Below are positions 1-7,015 of a DNA stretch of 13,081 nt, piece by piece. The notes under the pieces were generated by a model. That model did not search any database, was not told the DNA's origin, and saw only the letters and a list, made by a program, of their open reading frames with translations. Within the stretch, counting starts at the first letter, position 1, and each line of letters begins with the position of its first letter. Made by a program: the position numbers and the translations under genes. Source of the DNA: DASYAE01 sp036501535 (lineage in GTDB: Bacteria; Actinomycetota; Actinomycetes; Streptomycetales; Catenulisporaceae); NCBI GenBank assembly GCA_036501535.1, contig DASYAE010000183.1, positions 1 to 13,081 of the forward strand. Direction: 5' to 3'.

Positions 1-67
1 CATGGCGGCCGGTCTGGCGGCCTTCGGCGTGTATTCGTGGTGTGAGGCACGCTGGCGTCGCCTGTAG
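1..67 (+). CDS. C-terminal end of a membrane protein, DUF1206-like (partial)
   Basis: An open frame enters from the left edge (first full codon at base 2) and stops at TAG 65-67. The 21 visible residues read as a small-residue membrane helix rich in Gly and Ala, followed by V-Y-S-W-C-E-A-R-W-R-R-L. From memory, this ending resembles the last transmembrane helix and basic tail of DUF1206 proteins, which often end in FGVYS-x-x-EARYRR. DUF1206 proteins are small actinobacterial integral membrane proteins of unknown function. The gene converges on the MFS gene that ends at base 93, with only 25 bases between the stops. Only the tail is visible, so the family call is tentative and nothing can be said about its start or regulation. 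Confidence 0.6.
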   Translation, partial: MAAGLAAFGVYSWCEARWRRL

Positions 68-92
68 CAGACGCGACATCTCAAAGCTGATC

Positions 93-1424
93 TCAGTCGG
101 TGGCGGCGGCCGGTGCCGGCCAGCGGGACGTGCGCAGCGCCCGCTGGGAGAGCGCGAACAGCGTGATGCAGGCCATGGCCGCCGCCGCGCCGACCAACAC
201 GGTGGCGGGGGAGAGCGCCTGCAGCAGGCTGCCGCCGAATGCCGCGCCGAGCGGCATCCCCAGTCCGACTATCGCCATCACGGCGCTCAGCACGCGCCCG
301 CGCTGCTCGTCCGGCACCTGCTGCAGGACCAGCACGTCGACCAGCACCTGTGCGGCCGGGATGACGAAGCCGGTCGCGACGATCCAGCCGGCCATCCAGA
401 ATCCGCCGAACGGCAGCGCGATCGCGGCGAGGCTGACGGTCGCGATCAGTCCGAAACAGACCAGCAGGTGGCCCGGGCGCAGCAGCGCGTGCAGCCGGGG
501 AATGAACGGCGCGCCGAGGATCCCGCCGATCGCGAACGCCGCGAGGATCATGCCGACGTAGTGCGTGGGCACGCCCTCGTGCTCGGCCTGGAGGATCAGC
601 ACGAGGTCGAGCGGTATGCCGATCAGATTGATCAGCATGATGAAAAGCGTCGTGGCGCGCATGACCGGGTTGTTCCAGATGATGCGCAGCCCGGTGAACG
701 GGCCCTCCGCAGCGGGCTGGTCAGCGGCCGGACCGTCGGACTCAGACTGCTGAGTCTCAGCCCGCTCGGGCCGGGCGTCGACGCGCACGGCGAGAGCGCA
801 GAGCGCTGAGACGGCCGTGCCCGCGGCGATCGCGACGAACGGAAGCGACCGGTCGATCGAGTACAGAACCGCTCCGATCGCGGGCCCGACCACCTGGGCG
901 ACTGCCATGACCCCCTGCTGCACGGAGAGCGCCGTGGTCAGCTTCGCCTTGGGCGCGACTGCGCGCAGGGTGAGCGTGCGGGCTCCGGCCAGCGGCTGCG
1001 TGGCGCCGATCAGCGCGGCGATGAGATAGACCTCGGCGAGCCAGACGTGCCCCCCGACCAGCGTGACCGCGAGCACGGTGGCGAGCAGGGCCCGGGTGAC
1101 CTCGCTGGCGATCAGCACCCGGCGACGGTCGTGCCGGTCGACGAAGCTCCCGGCCGGGATCGAGGCGATCAGCATGGCCGTGAACTGGATGGTGCCGAAC
1201 AGCCCCGCCAACAGCGGCTTCCCGGTGAACCCGAGCAGCAGCAGCGGGTAGACCACGTCCTCGATCGCAAGACCCGCATACGCGGTGAAGCTGCCCGTGT
1301 AGATGAGGTTCAGCGCGCGGTTTCCGCGCAGCGAGACGTTCGCCGCCGCGGCCGGTGCGGTCTCTGTGCTCTTGGTCCCGCTCTCGGTCCCCGTCTGGAT
1401 CTCGGTCTCGGCCATGCCCGTCAT
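93..1424 (-). CDS. MFS transporter, probable drug or metabolite exporter (EntS/MFS_3-like)
   Basis: This 443-residue protein has the length and hydrophobic pattern of a 12-helix major facilitator. The first ~35 residues are a polar Thr/Glu/Ala-rich cytoplasmic tail. Helix 1 begins near N35. The loop between helices 2 and 3 carries the MFS signature motif A at residues 92-102 (G-S-F-V-D-R-H-D-R-R-R). A polar central loop lies near residues 215-240 (E-R-A-E-T-Q-Q-S-E-S-D), and the C-terminal half repeats the six-helix pattern. The overall look matches proton-driven exporters of the EntS/MFS_3 branch, but the substrate cannot be read from sequence. The ATG at 1424 has a G-rich Shine-Dalgarno (AGGGGAC on the minus strand) just upstream. 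An in-frame ATG three codons later is an alternative start. The gene diverges from an ArsR-type regulator that is the obvious candidate to control it. Confidence 0.9.
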   Translation of the reverse strand: MTGMAETEIQTGTESGTKSTETAPAAAANVSLRGNRALNLIYTGSFTAYAGLAIEDVVYPLLLLGFTGKPLLAGLFGTIQFTAMLIASIPAGSFVDRHDRRRVLIASEVTRALLATVLAVTLVGGHVWLAEVYLIAALIGATQPLAGARTLTLRAVAPKAKLTTALSVQQGVMAVAQVVGPAIGAVLYSIDRSLPFVAIAAGTAVSALCALAVRVDARPERAETQQSESDGPAADQPAAEGPFTGLRIIWNNPVMRATTLFIMLINLIGIPLDLVLILQAEHEGVPTHYVGMILAAFAIGGILGAPFIPRLHALLRPGHLLVCFGLIATVSLAAIALPFGGFWMAGWIVATGFVIPAAQVLVDVLVLQQVPDEQRGRVLSAVMAIVGLGMPLGAAFGGSLLQALSPATVLVGAAAAMACITLFALSQRALRTSRWPAPAAATD

Positions 1425-1492
1425 CAGTCCCCTGCCCCTGTCCCTGCCCGTGCGCCCCGGCTCGGCCGAATGCCGCCCTTTAAGGCTCGTCC

Positions 1493-1516
1493 ATCATTCA
1501 CGCACACATGAATGAT
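1493..1516. promoter_or_regulatory. Inverted-repeat operator candidate between MFS gene and regulator
   Basis: ATCATTCA (1493-1500) and its exact reverse complement TGAATGAT (1509-1516) are separated by eight bases, giving a perfect 8-8-8 inverted repeat. It sits in the divergent spacer, where a dimeric winged-helix repressor such as the neighbouring ArsR-type protein would bind. On the minus strand a TTGACT hexamer (1519-1524) flanks it as a possible -35 box of the MFS promoter, so a bound repressor would cover the spacer and -10 region. The repeat is seen directly. Binding by this regulator is inferred. Confidence 0.6.
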
Positions 1517-1518
1517 CG

Positions 1519-1524
1519 AGTCAA
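1519..1524 (-). promoter_or_regulatory. Possible -35 box of the MFS gene promoter
   Basis: The minus strand reads TTGACT here, five of six matches to the consensus -35 hexamer. It lies about 95 bases upstream of the MFS start. The expected -10 position 17 bases downstream (GTGAAT) is a poor match and falls inside the inverted repeat. The assignment therefore rests on the -35 box and its position. Confidence 0.35.
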
Positions 1525-1545
1525 GTAAAACGCTGTGCCGACGTG

Positions 1546-1551
1546 TAGCAT
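1546..1551 (+). promoter_or_regulatory. -10-like TAGCAT for a possibly leaderless regulator mRNA
   Basis: TAGCAT (fits TANNNT) ends exactly seven bases before the ATG at 1559, the spacing expected if transcription starts at the A of the start codon. There is no Shine-Dalgarno sequence in front of that ATG. Both facts fit a leaderless transcript, common in actinobacteria. No good -35 box is visible 16-19 bases upstream. Confidence 0.4.
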
Positions 1552-1558
1552 TGAAGCC

Positions 1559-2302
1559 ATGGCAAAGGGCGAGGCCAGGGAACCGAAGCGGAGCAGGGCC
1601 GACGACAGAGCCGAGGACAGGACCGGCGGCAAGGCCGACAGGGCCGACGAGGTGGCGCTGCCGCTCGGTCCCCAGCCCCTGCCCGAGCTGATCGAGCACC
1701 GGCACATCGCGGACGCGGAGACGATGAAGGCCCTCGCCGACCCGCTGCGCCTGAACATCATGCGGGTCCTCGGCCGGGACGCGCATATCAAGCCCCGCAT
1801 CATGACCGTCAAGCAGCTGGCCGAGGAGCTGGGCGAGCCCGCCACGAAGCTCTACTGGCACATCAAGCAGCTGCTTGGTGCAGACCTGATCCAGATCGCC
1901 GAGCTGCGGCTGGCCGGCGGCATCGTGGAACAGCACTACCGGGTGGCCCAGGCCGGCTGGGCGGTGAATACCGATGTGCCCGGCGAGGACCGTGCCGCGC
2001 CGATCTCCGATGAGCTTTTCGGCGTCGCCGACGCGGCCATCGACGACTATTTCGTCCGCTATGAGCGCGCGCTGCGCGAGGGCAGGACGAGCGTGCGCTC
2101 CGAGGACAGCCTCAAGCACCCGCCACATGTGCGTTCCGTCGGCACGATCTCGGATTTCCGGGTGTCGCAGCAGACGGCGGCGGATTTCGCCGAGCGGCTG
2201 CACACGCTGGTCAAGGAGTTCACCGACGAGCCGCCGGGATCCGCCGAAGGCGACGTCCAGGTGAACCTCATGGCGATGTTCTACGCGACCGAGGTCGACT
2301 GA
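1559..2302 (+). CDS. ArsR-type winged helix-turn-helix transcriptional regulator
   Basis: This 247-residue protein begins with a charged, probably disordered stretch (residues 1-40, rich in K, R, D and E). A winged-helix domain of the ArsR/HTH_20 type covers roughly residues 48-130. Diagnostic features are the A-L-A-D-P-L-R-L-N-I-M-R-V-L helix (57-71), the T-V-K-Q-L-A-E-E-L helix (83-91), the recognition helix around A95-L106 and a wing ending in H-Y-R-V near 126-129. The C-terminal ~115 residues are helical and may bind a ligand or dimerise. No clustered Cys/His metal site like that of ArsR or SmtB is evident, so a small-molecule or drug ligand is more likely than a metal. The ATG at 1559 is preferred over an in-frame GTG at 1535 because of the TAGCAT box seven bases upstream. 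It is divergent from the MFS exporter and probably represses it. Confidence 0.85.
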   Translation: MAKGEAREPKRSRADDRAEDRTGGKADRADEVALPLGPQPLPELIEHRHIADAETMKALADPLRLNIMRVLGRDAHIKPRIMTVKQLAEELGEPATKLYWHIKQLLGADLIQIAELRLAGGIVEQHYRVAQAGWAVNTDVPGEDRAAPISDELFGVADAAIDDYFVRYERALREGRTSVRSEDSLKHPPHVRSVGTISDFRVSQQTAADFAERLHTLVKEFTDEPPGSAEGDVQVNLMAMFYATEVD

Positions 2303-2327
2303 CCGGCGCCGCCGATGCGCGCCGCCT

Positions 2328-2359
2328 TATCACTTTATTAGTTCACGAATATCAGTTTA
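2328..2359. repeat. Direct repeat TATCA(C/G)TTTA, 22-bp period
   Basis: TATCACTTTA (2328-2337) and TATCAGTTTA (2350-2359) match in nine of ten bases. Their starts are 22 bases apart, about two helical turns, so both face the same side of the DNA. They form most of an AT-rich island in otherwise ~70% G+C sequence just after the regulator stop. This geometry suits a tandem protein-binding site. Confidence 0.5.
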
Positions 2360-2487
2360 CCCTTTCGCGCCCTGCCGTTCATCTGCGCCCTGTTCGGGGC
2401 TGCTGTGAAATCGGGCTCTGCATCTCCGGACGGGTGACCGGGGGAGAAGGTTGAGACGCCTTGCCGGGCAGAGCCGGGGCGGCGGGG

Positions 2488-2525
2488 TTGACACCGAGCG
2501 GTGGTCTAGTCCACCGTAGTGTCAA
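2488..2525. promoter_or_regulatory. Nested palindrome with a DasR (dre)-like core
   Basis: The outer arms TTGACAC (2488-2494) and GTGTCAA (2519-2525) are exact reverse complements. Inside them CGGTGG (2499-2504) and CCACCG (2511-2516) form a second perfect inverted repeat around TCTAGT. The core TGGTCTAGTCCA differs by one base from the symmetric TGGTCTAGACCA found in DasR binding sites of Streptomyces. The left outer arm is also a perfect -35 hexamer (TTGACA), but no -10 box lies at 16-19 bases; TAGTGT at 2517 is 23 bases away. The symmetry is seen directly. DasR binding is inferred from resemblance. Confidence 0.5.
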
Positions 2526-2899
2526 GGCAAGTCCGGCGAGTGAGGGCCCTGGCGCGACTCCCCGCCGGAGGAGCAAGTCGGCCGGTCAGCGCTGCCTTCT
2601 ACCCGAGGCTTGGTCTGGCACGGATGTCCACGCGCTGCGAGGCGATCCTTCGCGGCGCGCTGCCCGGATGCGGCCGACGCAGGGTTCAGCTATACCGTGA
2701 CCTTACTGTGAACCATGCGCGCCGGGGGGATTTTCCGGGCGGCGACATTCACCGGTTCCACCGCGCAGACTCGCTCCCGTCACATTGCATCGTGCTGCAC
2801 TGCGCTGCATCACACCACTCGTTATCGCACTGTGCCGTGCCGCACTTCCGCCCGCCTGCACCCATTGTCCTGAACCGGAGCAAAGATGTTCCGTATCTT

Positions 2900-2903
2900 G
2901 GAG
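2900..2903 (+). promoter_or_regulatory. Ribosome-binding site that fixes the dioxygenase start
   Basis: GGAG lies seven bases before ATG 2911. The same frame stays open 42 codons further upstream, but that extension has no ribosome-binding site and a Cys/His-rich composition unlike the rest of the protein, so 2911 is the likely start. Confidence 0.65.
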
Positions 2904-2910
2904 TGATTGC

Positions 2911-3978
2911 ATGCCGACTCCCGACCGCTACCTGTACCGAGCCGCGACGGACACCCCGTACTTCAGTTCGGACGGCGACACCTACCTGGCCCAGACGCCG
3001 CTGCGGGACCTGAAGAAGACGCTCCCGCTGCGGGTGCTCTCCGCGCAGGACTTCGAGTCCTGGCAGACCGGCGGCTACGTCGTGGTCAAGGAGGCGATCC
3101 CGGCCGCGGCCGCGCGGCGGCTGCTCGACTTCGCGTGGGAGTTCCAGGGGCTCGACCCCGCCGACCCCGAGTCCTGGTACCAAGACCGGGAGTACCGCAG
3201 CGACCTGGACCGCGAGCTGCACATCTACGGCTTCGTCGAGGCCTACCACCATCAGCTGATCTGGGACAGCCGGCAAGCGCAGCAGGTCTACGACGCCTTC
3301 GTCGACGTGTGGGACTGCGCAGAGCTCTGGGTCACCCTGGACCGGCTGAACCTCAACCCGCCGAACGTGCGCAACCGCGACCGCAGGCTGATCGCGGCCA
3401 CCGACGAGGGCTTCGACATCGAGCTGCACTGGGACGTCGACACCACGCTCAGCGTGCTGCCACAGCGGGTCCAGGGCATCATCGCGCTCAACGACACCGA
3501 GCCGGAGCTCGGCGGGTTCCAGTGCTCGCCGGAGCTCTTCCGCCGGTTCGACCCGTGGCGGGTGGCCCAGCCGGCCGGCCGCGACCCGATCCGCCCGAAC
3601 GCCGACCGCGCCGAGTTCCCGGTGGTCCGGCCGCAGCTGAAGGCCGGCGACCTGCTGATCTGGAACGGGCTGCTCGCGCACGGCGTGGCGCCCAACGGCT
3701 CCGAGCGGGGCGTGCGGGCGGTCCAGTACCTCTCCATGATGCCGGCGCTGGAGGAGCACGCCGCGCTGCGCAAGTCGCGGATCGAGTCGTGGCGCACCCT
3801 GAGCACCCCGGACTGGAACGCCACACTGCTCGGCGACGCGGCGAAGCACGAGTCGCTGCGCTACGGCCCGGCCGAGCTGACCGGCCTCGGCGCGCGGCTG
3901 CTCGGCCTGGAGCCGTGGCACGAGCCGTGGCACGAATCCCGGCAAGAGCCCGCGTCCGCGCCGTCCGCCGGGGAGTGA
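2911..3978 (+). CDS. PhyH-type Fe(II)/2-oxoglutarate-dependent dioxygenase
   Basis: This 355-residue protein fits the phytanoyl-CoA dioxygenase-like (PhyH) branch of non-haem iron oxygenases, which hydroxylate or otherwise oxidise unactivated carbons using 2-oxoglutarate and O2. The facial triad is visible: H173-x-D175 in the H-W-D-V-D segment and the distal histidine H257 in L-A-H-G-V-A-P-N. An arginine about 12 residues later (R269, possibly R266) is positioned to bind the 2-oxoglutarate carboxylate. Residues 46-60 (F-E-S-W-Q-T-G-G-Y-V-V-V-K-E-A) are the usual N-terminal PhyH strand. The C-terminus has a tandem EPWH-EPWH from a perfect 12-base duplication (3910-3933). It is the first gene of a five-gene operon with a start codon for the next gene two bases past its stop. 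The substrate is unknown. A basic amino acid, amine or sugar conjugate is suggested by the neighbours, not by the protein itself. Confidence 0.85.
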   Translation: MPTPDRYLYRAATDTPYFSSDGDTYLAQTPLRDLKKTLPLRVLSAQDFESWQTGGYVVVKEAIPAAAARRLLDFAWEFQGLDPADPESWYQDREYRSDLDRELHIYGFVEAYHHQLIWDSRQAQQVYDAFVDVWDCAELWVTLDRLNLNPPNVRNRDRRLIAATDEGFDIELHWDVDTTLSVLPQRVQGIIALNDTEPELGGFQCSPELFRRFDPWRVAQPAGRDPIRPNADRAEFPVVRPQLKAGDLLIWNGLLAHGVAPNGSERGVRAVQYLSMMPALEEHAALRKSRIESWRTLSTPDWNATLLGDAAKHESLRYGPAELTGLGARLLGLEPWHEPWHESRQEPASAPSAGE

Positions 3979-3980
3979 GC

Positions 3981-5294
3981 GTGCGCCGAATCTGCCTGGT
4001 CCTGCCGACCAACCGCCCCTGCGCCGGCACGATCGCGGCCGTCGGCCGGGAGGCCGTCTACGCGGCCCGCTACTTCGACGTCGAAGTCCACCTGCTGATC
4101 CTCGACTCGGCGCGCGAGCTGGACTTCGCCGGGCACGCCAAGGCCGTGGCCGACCTGCCGTTGGAGCCCGAGATCGTCGCGCACCACCTCGGCGAGGCGG
4201 ACCAGCGCCGGTTCCTGCGCGCGGCGATCGAGCGGGCCGGCCTGGCGAAGCCGGAGCTCATGCTCGACCTCATGCTCCCGGACGCCGTCTCGTACGGGGC
4301 CTGCACCAACCGGGCGTTCCTCATCGCCGCGGCGCTCGGCTGCACGTCGGTGCACCGCCGCGACTCGGACAGCAGCTATCAGACCCTGGACGGCGAGGAG
4401 ATCTTCCCGATCCACCACGAGCTGATGTCGCTGGGCCGGCGCGCGGGCGAGGCCGCCGACGGCGTCACAGTGAACGAACTCGGGGCCGCGGACGCGGACC
4501 GGCCGGTGGCGCTGGTCGGCAGCTCCTTCATCGGCGAGCTCTCCGTGGACATCGGCGAGATCCAGCGGCTCGACCCCGAGGTCTACCACGACGTGGTCGG
4601 CCTCTGGGCGCCCGGCGACTGGACCGCCGAGCAGCGGCGCGACCTGGTCGACGAGTCCTTCAAGGGCGCCGGCGCCGGGCCGTTCGCGACCGATCACTCG
4701 GTGCTGACATACGCCGACCCGATGCGGCTGGACATGTGCAACATCAGCTTCGACCGGGAGGTCTACGAGCGCGTCCCGCTGCTGCCCGCCACCGACACCA
4801 TCGGCAGCGACTACTTCCTGATGCACCTGGTCCACGACGCGCGGCTGCCCGGCGTGGTGCACAACCGCAACATCGTGAACTACTACACGCCCGAGCGGCG
4901 CACCGGCCCCGGCTTCACCGCCTACCAGCTGCGGTTCGCAAAGTTCTTCCTCTCGATGCTCTACCTCAACTTCATCTACGCCCGGATGGCCGAGGCCGGC
5001 TCGGCGCTGCTCGACGCCGAGCACCACGTGCGCCCGGACGCGGTCGCCGCCCTGGCCCGCCGCAGCACCGCGCTGGAGTGGGCCGAAAACGAGTGGCGGC
5101 TGGACGTGCTGGACCGCTCCTACCGCAGGCTCGGCGGCAAATACGCCGCGGTCGCAGACCACATCTCCGCGCGGCGCGGACTGCTGCTGGTCGAGGCGCT
5201 GGCGGACATCGAGGACTTCGCGCTGCTGACCGAGGCCTGGGCGGCGCTGGTGCGGGCGAGCCGGGCCACGCCGGTGCCCGAGCCGGGCCGGTAG
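3981..5294 (+). CDS. Uncharacterised protein with GT-A-like features (possibly DUF6271)
   Basis: This 437-residue protein starts at GTG 3981, five bases after a GGGAG ribosome-binding site that lies inside the end of the dioxygenase gene. A GTG at 3975 overlapping the previous stop is an alternative. It opens with a hydrophobic strand followed by T-N-R-P (residues 4-13). H-R-R-D-S-D sits at 125-130, and I-G-S-D-Y-F-L with H-N-R-N-I-V-N-Y-Y-T-P-E-R-R is near 274-307. A beta strand, then a DxD-like motif, then a later acidic residue (D277) is the layout of GT-A nucleotide-sugar enzymes, so a glycosyltransferase-like role is possible. I believe actinobacterial relatives are catalogued as DUF6271 but cannot verify that. 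No membrane segment or signal peptide is seen. Its position between an oxygenase and a decarboxylase implies it modifies the same metabolite. Confidence 0.75.
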   Translation: MRRICLVLPTNRPCAGTIAAVGREAVYAARYFDVEVHLLILDSARELDFAGHAKAVADLPLEPEIVAHHLGEADQRRFLRAAIERAGLAKPELMLDLMLPDAVSYGACTNRAFLIAAALGCTSVHRRDSDSSYQTLDGEEIFPIHHELMSLGRRAGEAADGVTVNELGAADADRPVALVGSSFIGELSVDIGEIQRLDPEVYHDVVGLWAPGDWTAEQRRDLVDESFKGAGAGPFATDHSVLTYADPMRLDMCNISFDREVYERVPLLPATDTIGSDYFLMHLVHDARLPGVVHNRNIVNYYTPERRTGPGFTAYQLRFAKFFLSMLYLNFIYARMAEAGSALLDAEHHVRPDAVAALARRSTALEWAENEWRLDVLDRSYRRLGGKYAAVADHISARRGLLLVEALADIEDFALLTEAWAALVRASRATPVPEPGR

Positions 5295-5310
5295 CAGGAC
5301 CCGGACGCGC

Positions 5311-6510
5311 ATGAACCCGTATATGCGTGCCGCGCTGGAGTCGGCCGACGAGGACCGGATCGTCCTCGACCTCGGCGGCATCGCGCAGCAGTACGTCAGC
5401 CTTCTGCGGGAGCTGCCCGGCGTCGCGGTCCGGTACGCGATGAAGGCCGGCCCGGTGGACGAGGTGCTCGGCCTGCTCGCGGCGATGGGCGCCGGCGTCG
5501 ACGCGGCCGGCCCGCGCGAGGTCGAGCAGGCGGTCCGGGCCGGCGTGCCGGTCGGGCGCATCCACTACGGCAACACGGTCAAGTCGGACCGGAGCATCGC
5601 CGAGGCGTATCGCCTGGGCGTGCGGGACTTCGCGACCGACAGTCGGCAGGACGTGGCCGCGCTCGCCGCCCACGCGCCGGGTGCCCGCGTGTTCTGCCGG
5701 CTGGCCACGAACGGCGAGGGGGCGGTGTGGCGGCTCAGCCGGAAGTTCGGCTGTTCGGGCGCTGACGCGGTGCGCGTGATGGCGGCGGCGCGGAACGCCG
5801 GCCTGGTCCCGGCGGGCCTGTCCGTGCACGTCGGATCGCAGCAGATGGACCCGGAGGCGTGGCAGAACGCGTTCGATGCGATCGCGGACGTGCTCGCCGA
5901 GCTCGGGGCGCTGGGCATCGCGCCGGGCCACGTCAACCTCGGCGGCGGCCTGCCCGCGCCCGGCTACCTCGACCGGCGCGGCGTGCCGCTCGAGCCGCCG
6001 CTCGACAAGATCTTCGCGGTGATCCGGGAGGGCGTGCAGCGGCTGCGCGAGACGGCGCGGTCCGAGCTGGACTTCCTGGTCGAGCCCGGCCGCCACCTCA
6101 TTGCGCCGCACGGCGCGATCCGCGCGCACGTCGCCCGGCTCTCCTCGCGCGAGCAGCCGACCGGCGAGCAGGAGCACTGGCTTTACCTGAGCTGCGGGAA
6201 GTTCAACGGGCTCTACGAGATGGACCAGCTGCGGTACCGGCTGGTGTTCCCCGGGCACCCGGATCAGGACGCCGATTCGGTCCCGGCGGTCGTCGCCGGC
6301 CCGACCTGCGACAGCGACGACGCCTACGCGCACGACCACGAGCATCCCCTGGTCCGGGTGCCCAGAACGCTCTCCTCCGGAGACCCGGTCTGGATCCTGT
6401 CCTGCGGCGCGTATTCGATCAGCTACATGACGACGGGCTTCAACGGAATAAGCCCCCTGCCGTATCAGTGCATTCGCGGCGGGCCCGTCCTGACCGAGGG
6501 GTTGGAGTAG
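5311..6510 (+). CDS. PLP-dependent decarboxylase, ornithine/lysine decarboxylase-like (fold type III)
   Basis: This 399-residue protein has the alanine racemase-like barrel and C-terminal beta domain of Orn/DAP/Arg decarboxylase group 2 enzymes, which remove CO2 from basic amino acids using pyridoxal phosphate. The PLP lysine is K45 in R-Y-A-M-K-A-G, where N usually follows K-A. H173 in H-V-G-S-Q stacks on the cofactor. The G-G-G loop at 211-213 and E258-P-G-R261 bind phosphate and pyridine nitrogen. C333-D334 in G-P-T-C-D-S-D-D is the ornithine/lysine decarboxylase signature, rather than the C-E-S of diaminopimelate decarboxylase. Y368 in G-A-Y and the following F-N-G complete the site. All expected catalytic residues are present. 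ATG 5311 lies 16 bases after the previous stop with AGGA/CGGA upstream; ATG 5323 is an alternative. The product is probably a diamine or a modified amine used by the neighbouring enzymes. Exact substrate is unknown. Confidence 0.88.
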   Translation: MNPYMRAALESADEDRIVLDLGGIAQQYVSLLRELPGVAVRYAMKAGPVDEVLGLLAAMGAGVDAAGPREVEQAVRAGVPVGRIHYGNTVKSDRSIAEAYRLGVRDFATDSRQDVAALAAHAPGARVFCRLATNGEGAVWRLSRKFGCSGADAVRVMAAARNAGLVPAGLSVHVGSQQMDPEAWQNAFDAIADVLAELGALGIAPGHVNLGGGLPAPGYLDRRGVPLEPPLDKIFAVIREGVQRLRETARSELDFLVEPGRHLIAPHGAIRAHVARLSSREQPTGEQEHWLYLSCGKFNGLYEMDQLRYRLVFPGHPDQDADSVPAVVAGPTCDSDDAYAHDHEHPLVRVPRTLSSGDPVWILSCGAYSISYMTTGFNGISPLPYQCIRGGPVLTEGLE

Positions 6511-6514
6511 ACGG

Positions 6515-7015
6515 ATGGCGATCGGCGACGGCGTGCGCATACGGCATATCGCCGCGGACGACTGGGACGAGATCGCGGCGCTGGAGGCGGAGACCTACCG
6601 CGACAGCGGCCTGTCGGAGGGTCGAGCCGCACTGGAGTCGCGGGCGCAGGCCTCGCCGGCGACGTGTTTCGTGCTGGACCTCGGGACCCGGATCGCGGGC
6701 TATGTGCTGACGTTGCCGTACCCGCCGTATCAGTATCCGGACCTGCACGAGCCGGAGCGGGGCGCGTTCGCGTCGCGGAACCTCCACCTGCACGACCTCG
6801 TCATCGGCGCGGACCGCCGGGGCCGCGGCATGGCGCGGCTGCTGCTGGACCATCTCACAGCCGCGGTGCGGGCGGCAGGGTACGAACAGATCTCGCTGGT
6901 CGCGGTCGGCGGCAGCGACACGTTCTGGTCGGCACAAGGATATGGCGCTCTGCCTGAGGTCGCGCTGCCGGAGAGCTACGGGCCGAAGGCTATCTACATG
7001 TCGAGAGCGATATGA
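6515..7015 (+). CDS. GNAT-family N-acetyltransferase
   Basis: This 166-residue protein is the normal size of a single-domain GNAT enzyme, which transfers an acyl group from acyl-CoA to an amine. Strand beta-4 with the acidic/His segment N-L-H-L-H-D-L-V-I is at 89-97. The acetyl-CoA pyrophosphate loop R-R-G-R-G-M-A is at 101-107, and the beta-6 region D-T-F-W-S-A-Q-G-Y-G is at 135-144. GGAG at 6504-6507 gives good spacing to ATG 6515, and the gene begins four bases after the decarboxylase stop. It overlaps the next gene by four bases (ATGA), so translation is probably coupled. An obvious job is acetylation of the primary amine left by the decarboxylase, either as a biosynthetic step or for self-protection. 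It uses ATA and other A/T-ending codons slightly more than its neighbours. Confidence 0.88.
   Translation: MAIGDGVRIRHIAADDWDEIAALEAETYRDSGLSEGRAALESRAQASPATCFVLDLGTRIAGYVLTLPYPPYQYPDLHEPERGAFASRNLHLHDLVIGADRRGRGMARLLLDHLTAAVRAAGYEQISLVAVGGSDTFWSAQGYGALPEVALPESYGPKAIYMSRAI

Larger units (their letters stand above)
2303..2910. other. 608-base intergenic region without a convincing gene
   Basis: All frames here are short, lack a ribosome-binding site or lack the strong G/C third-position bias of the neighbours. What stands out is an unusually AT-rich patch (2327-2366) with a direct repeat, a nested palindrome (2488-2525), and 6-bp inverted arms GGTTCA / TGAACC (2683-2688 and 2709-2714) around an AT-richer core. 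The promoter of the downstream five-gene operon probably lies here, but no single -35/-10 pair is good enough to name. Confidence 0.6.

Noticed and set aside
2715..2873. 52-codon open frame rich in Cys, His and Thr just before the operon, a possible precursor peptide
   Set aside because: There is no ribosome-binding site, third-position G+C is well below that of the real genes, and it has no leader/core layout. No RiPP-maturation enzyme is present.
2785..2910. Upstream in-frame extension of the dioxygenase
   Set aside because: GGAG with seven-base spacing precedes ATG 2911, and the extension is Cys/His-rich, unlike the family N-terminus.
3861..5561. 566-codon minus-strand open frame across the GT-like gene
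   Set aside because: It is an antisense shadow of G+C-rich coding sequence with Arg/Ala/Val/His-rich composition and no domain. The plus-strand genes are coherent and recognisable.
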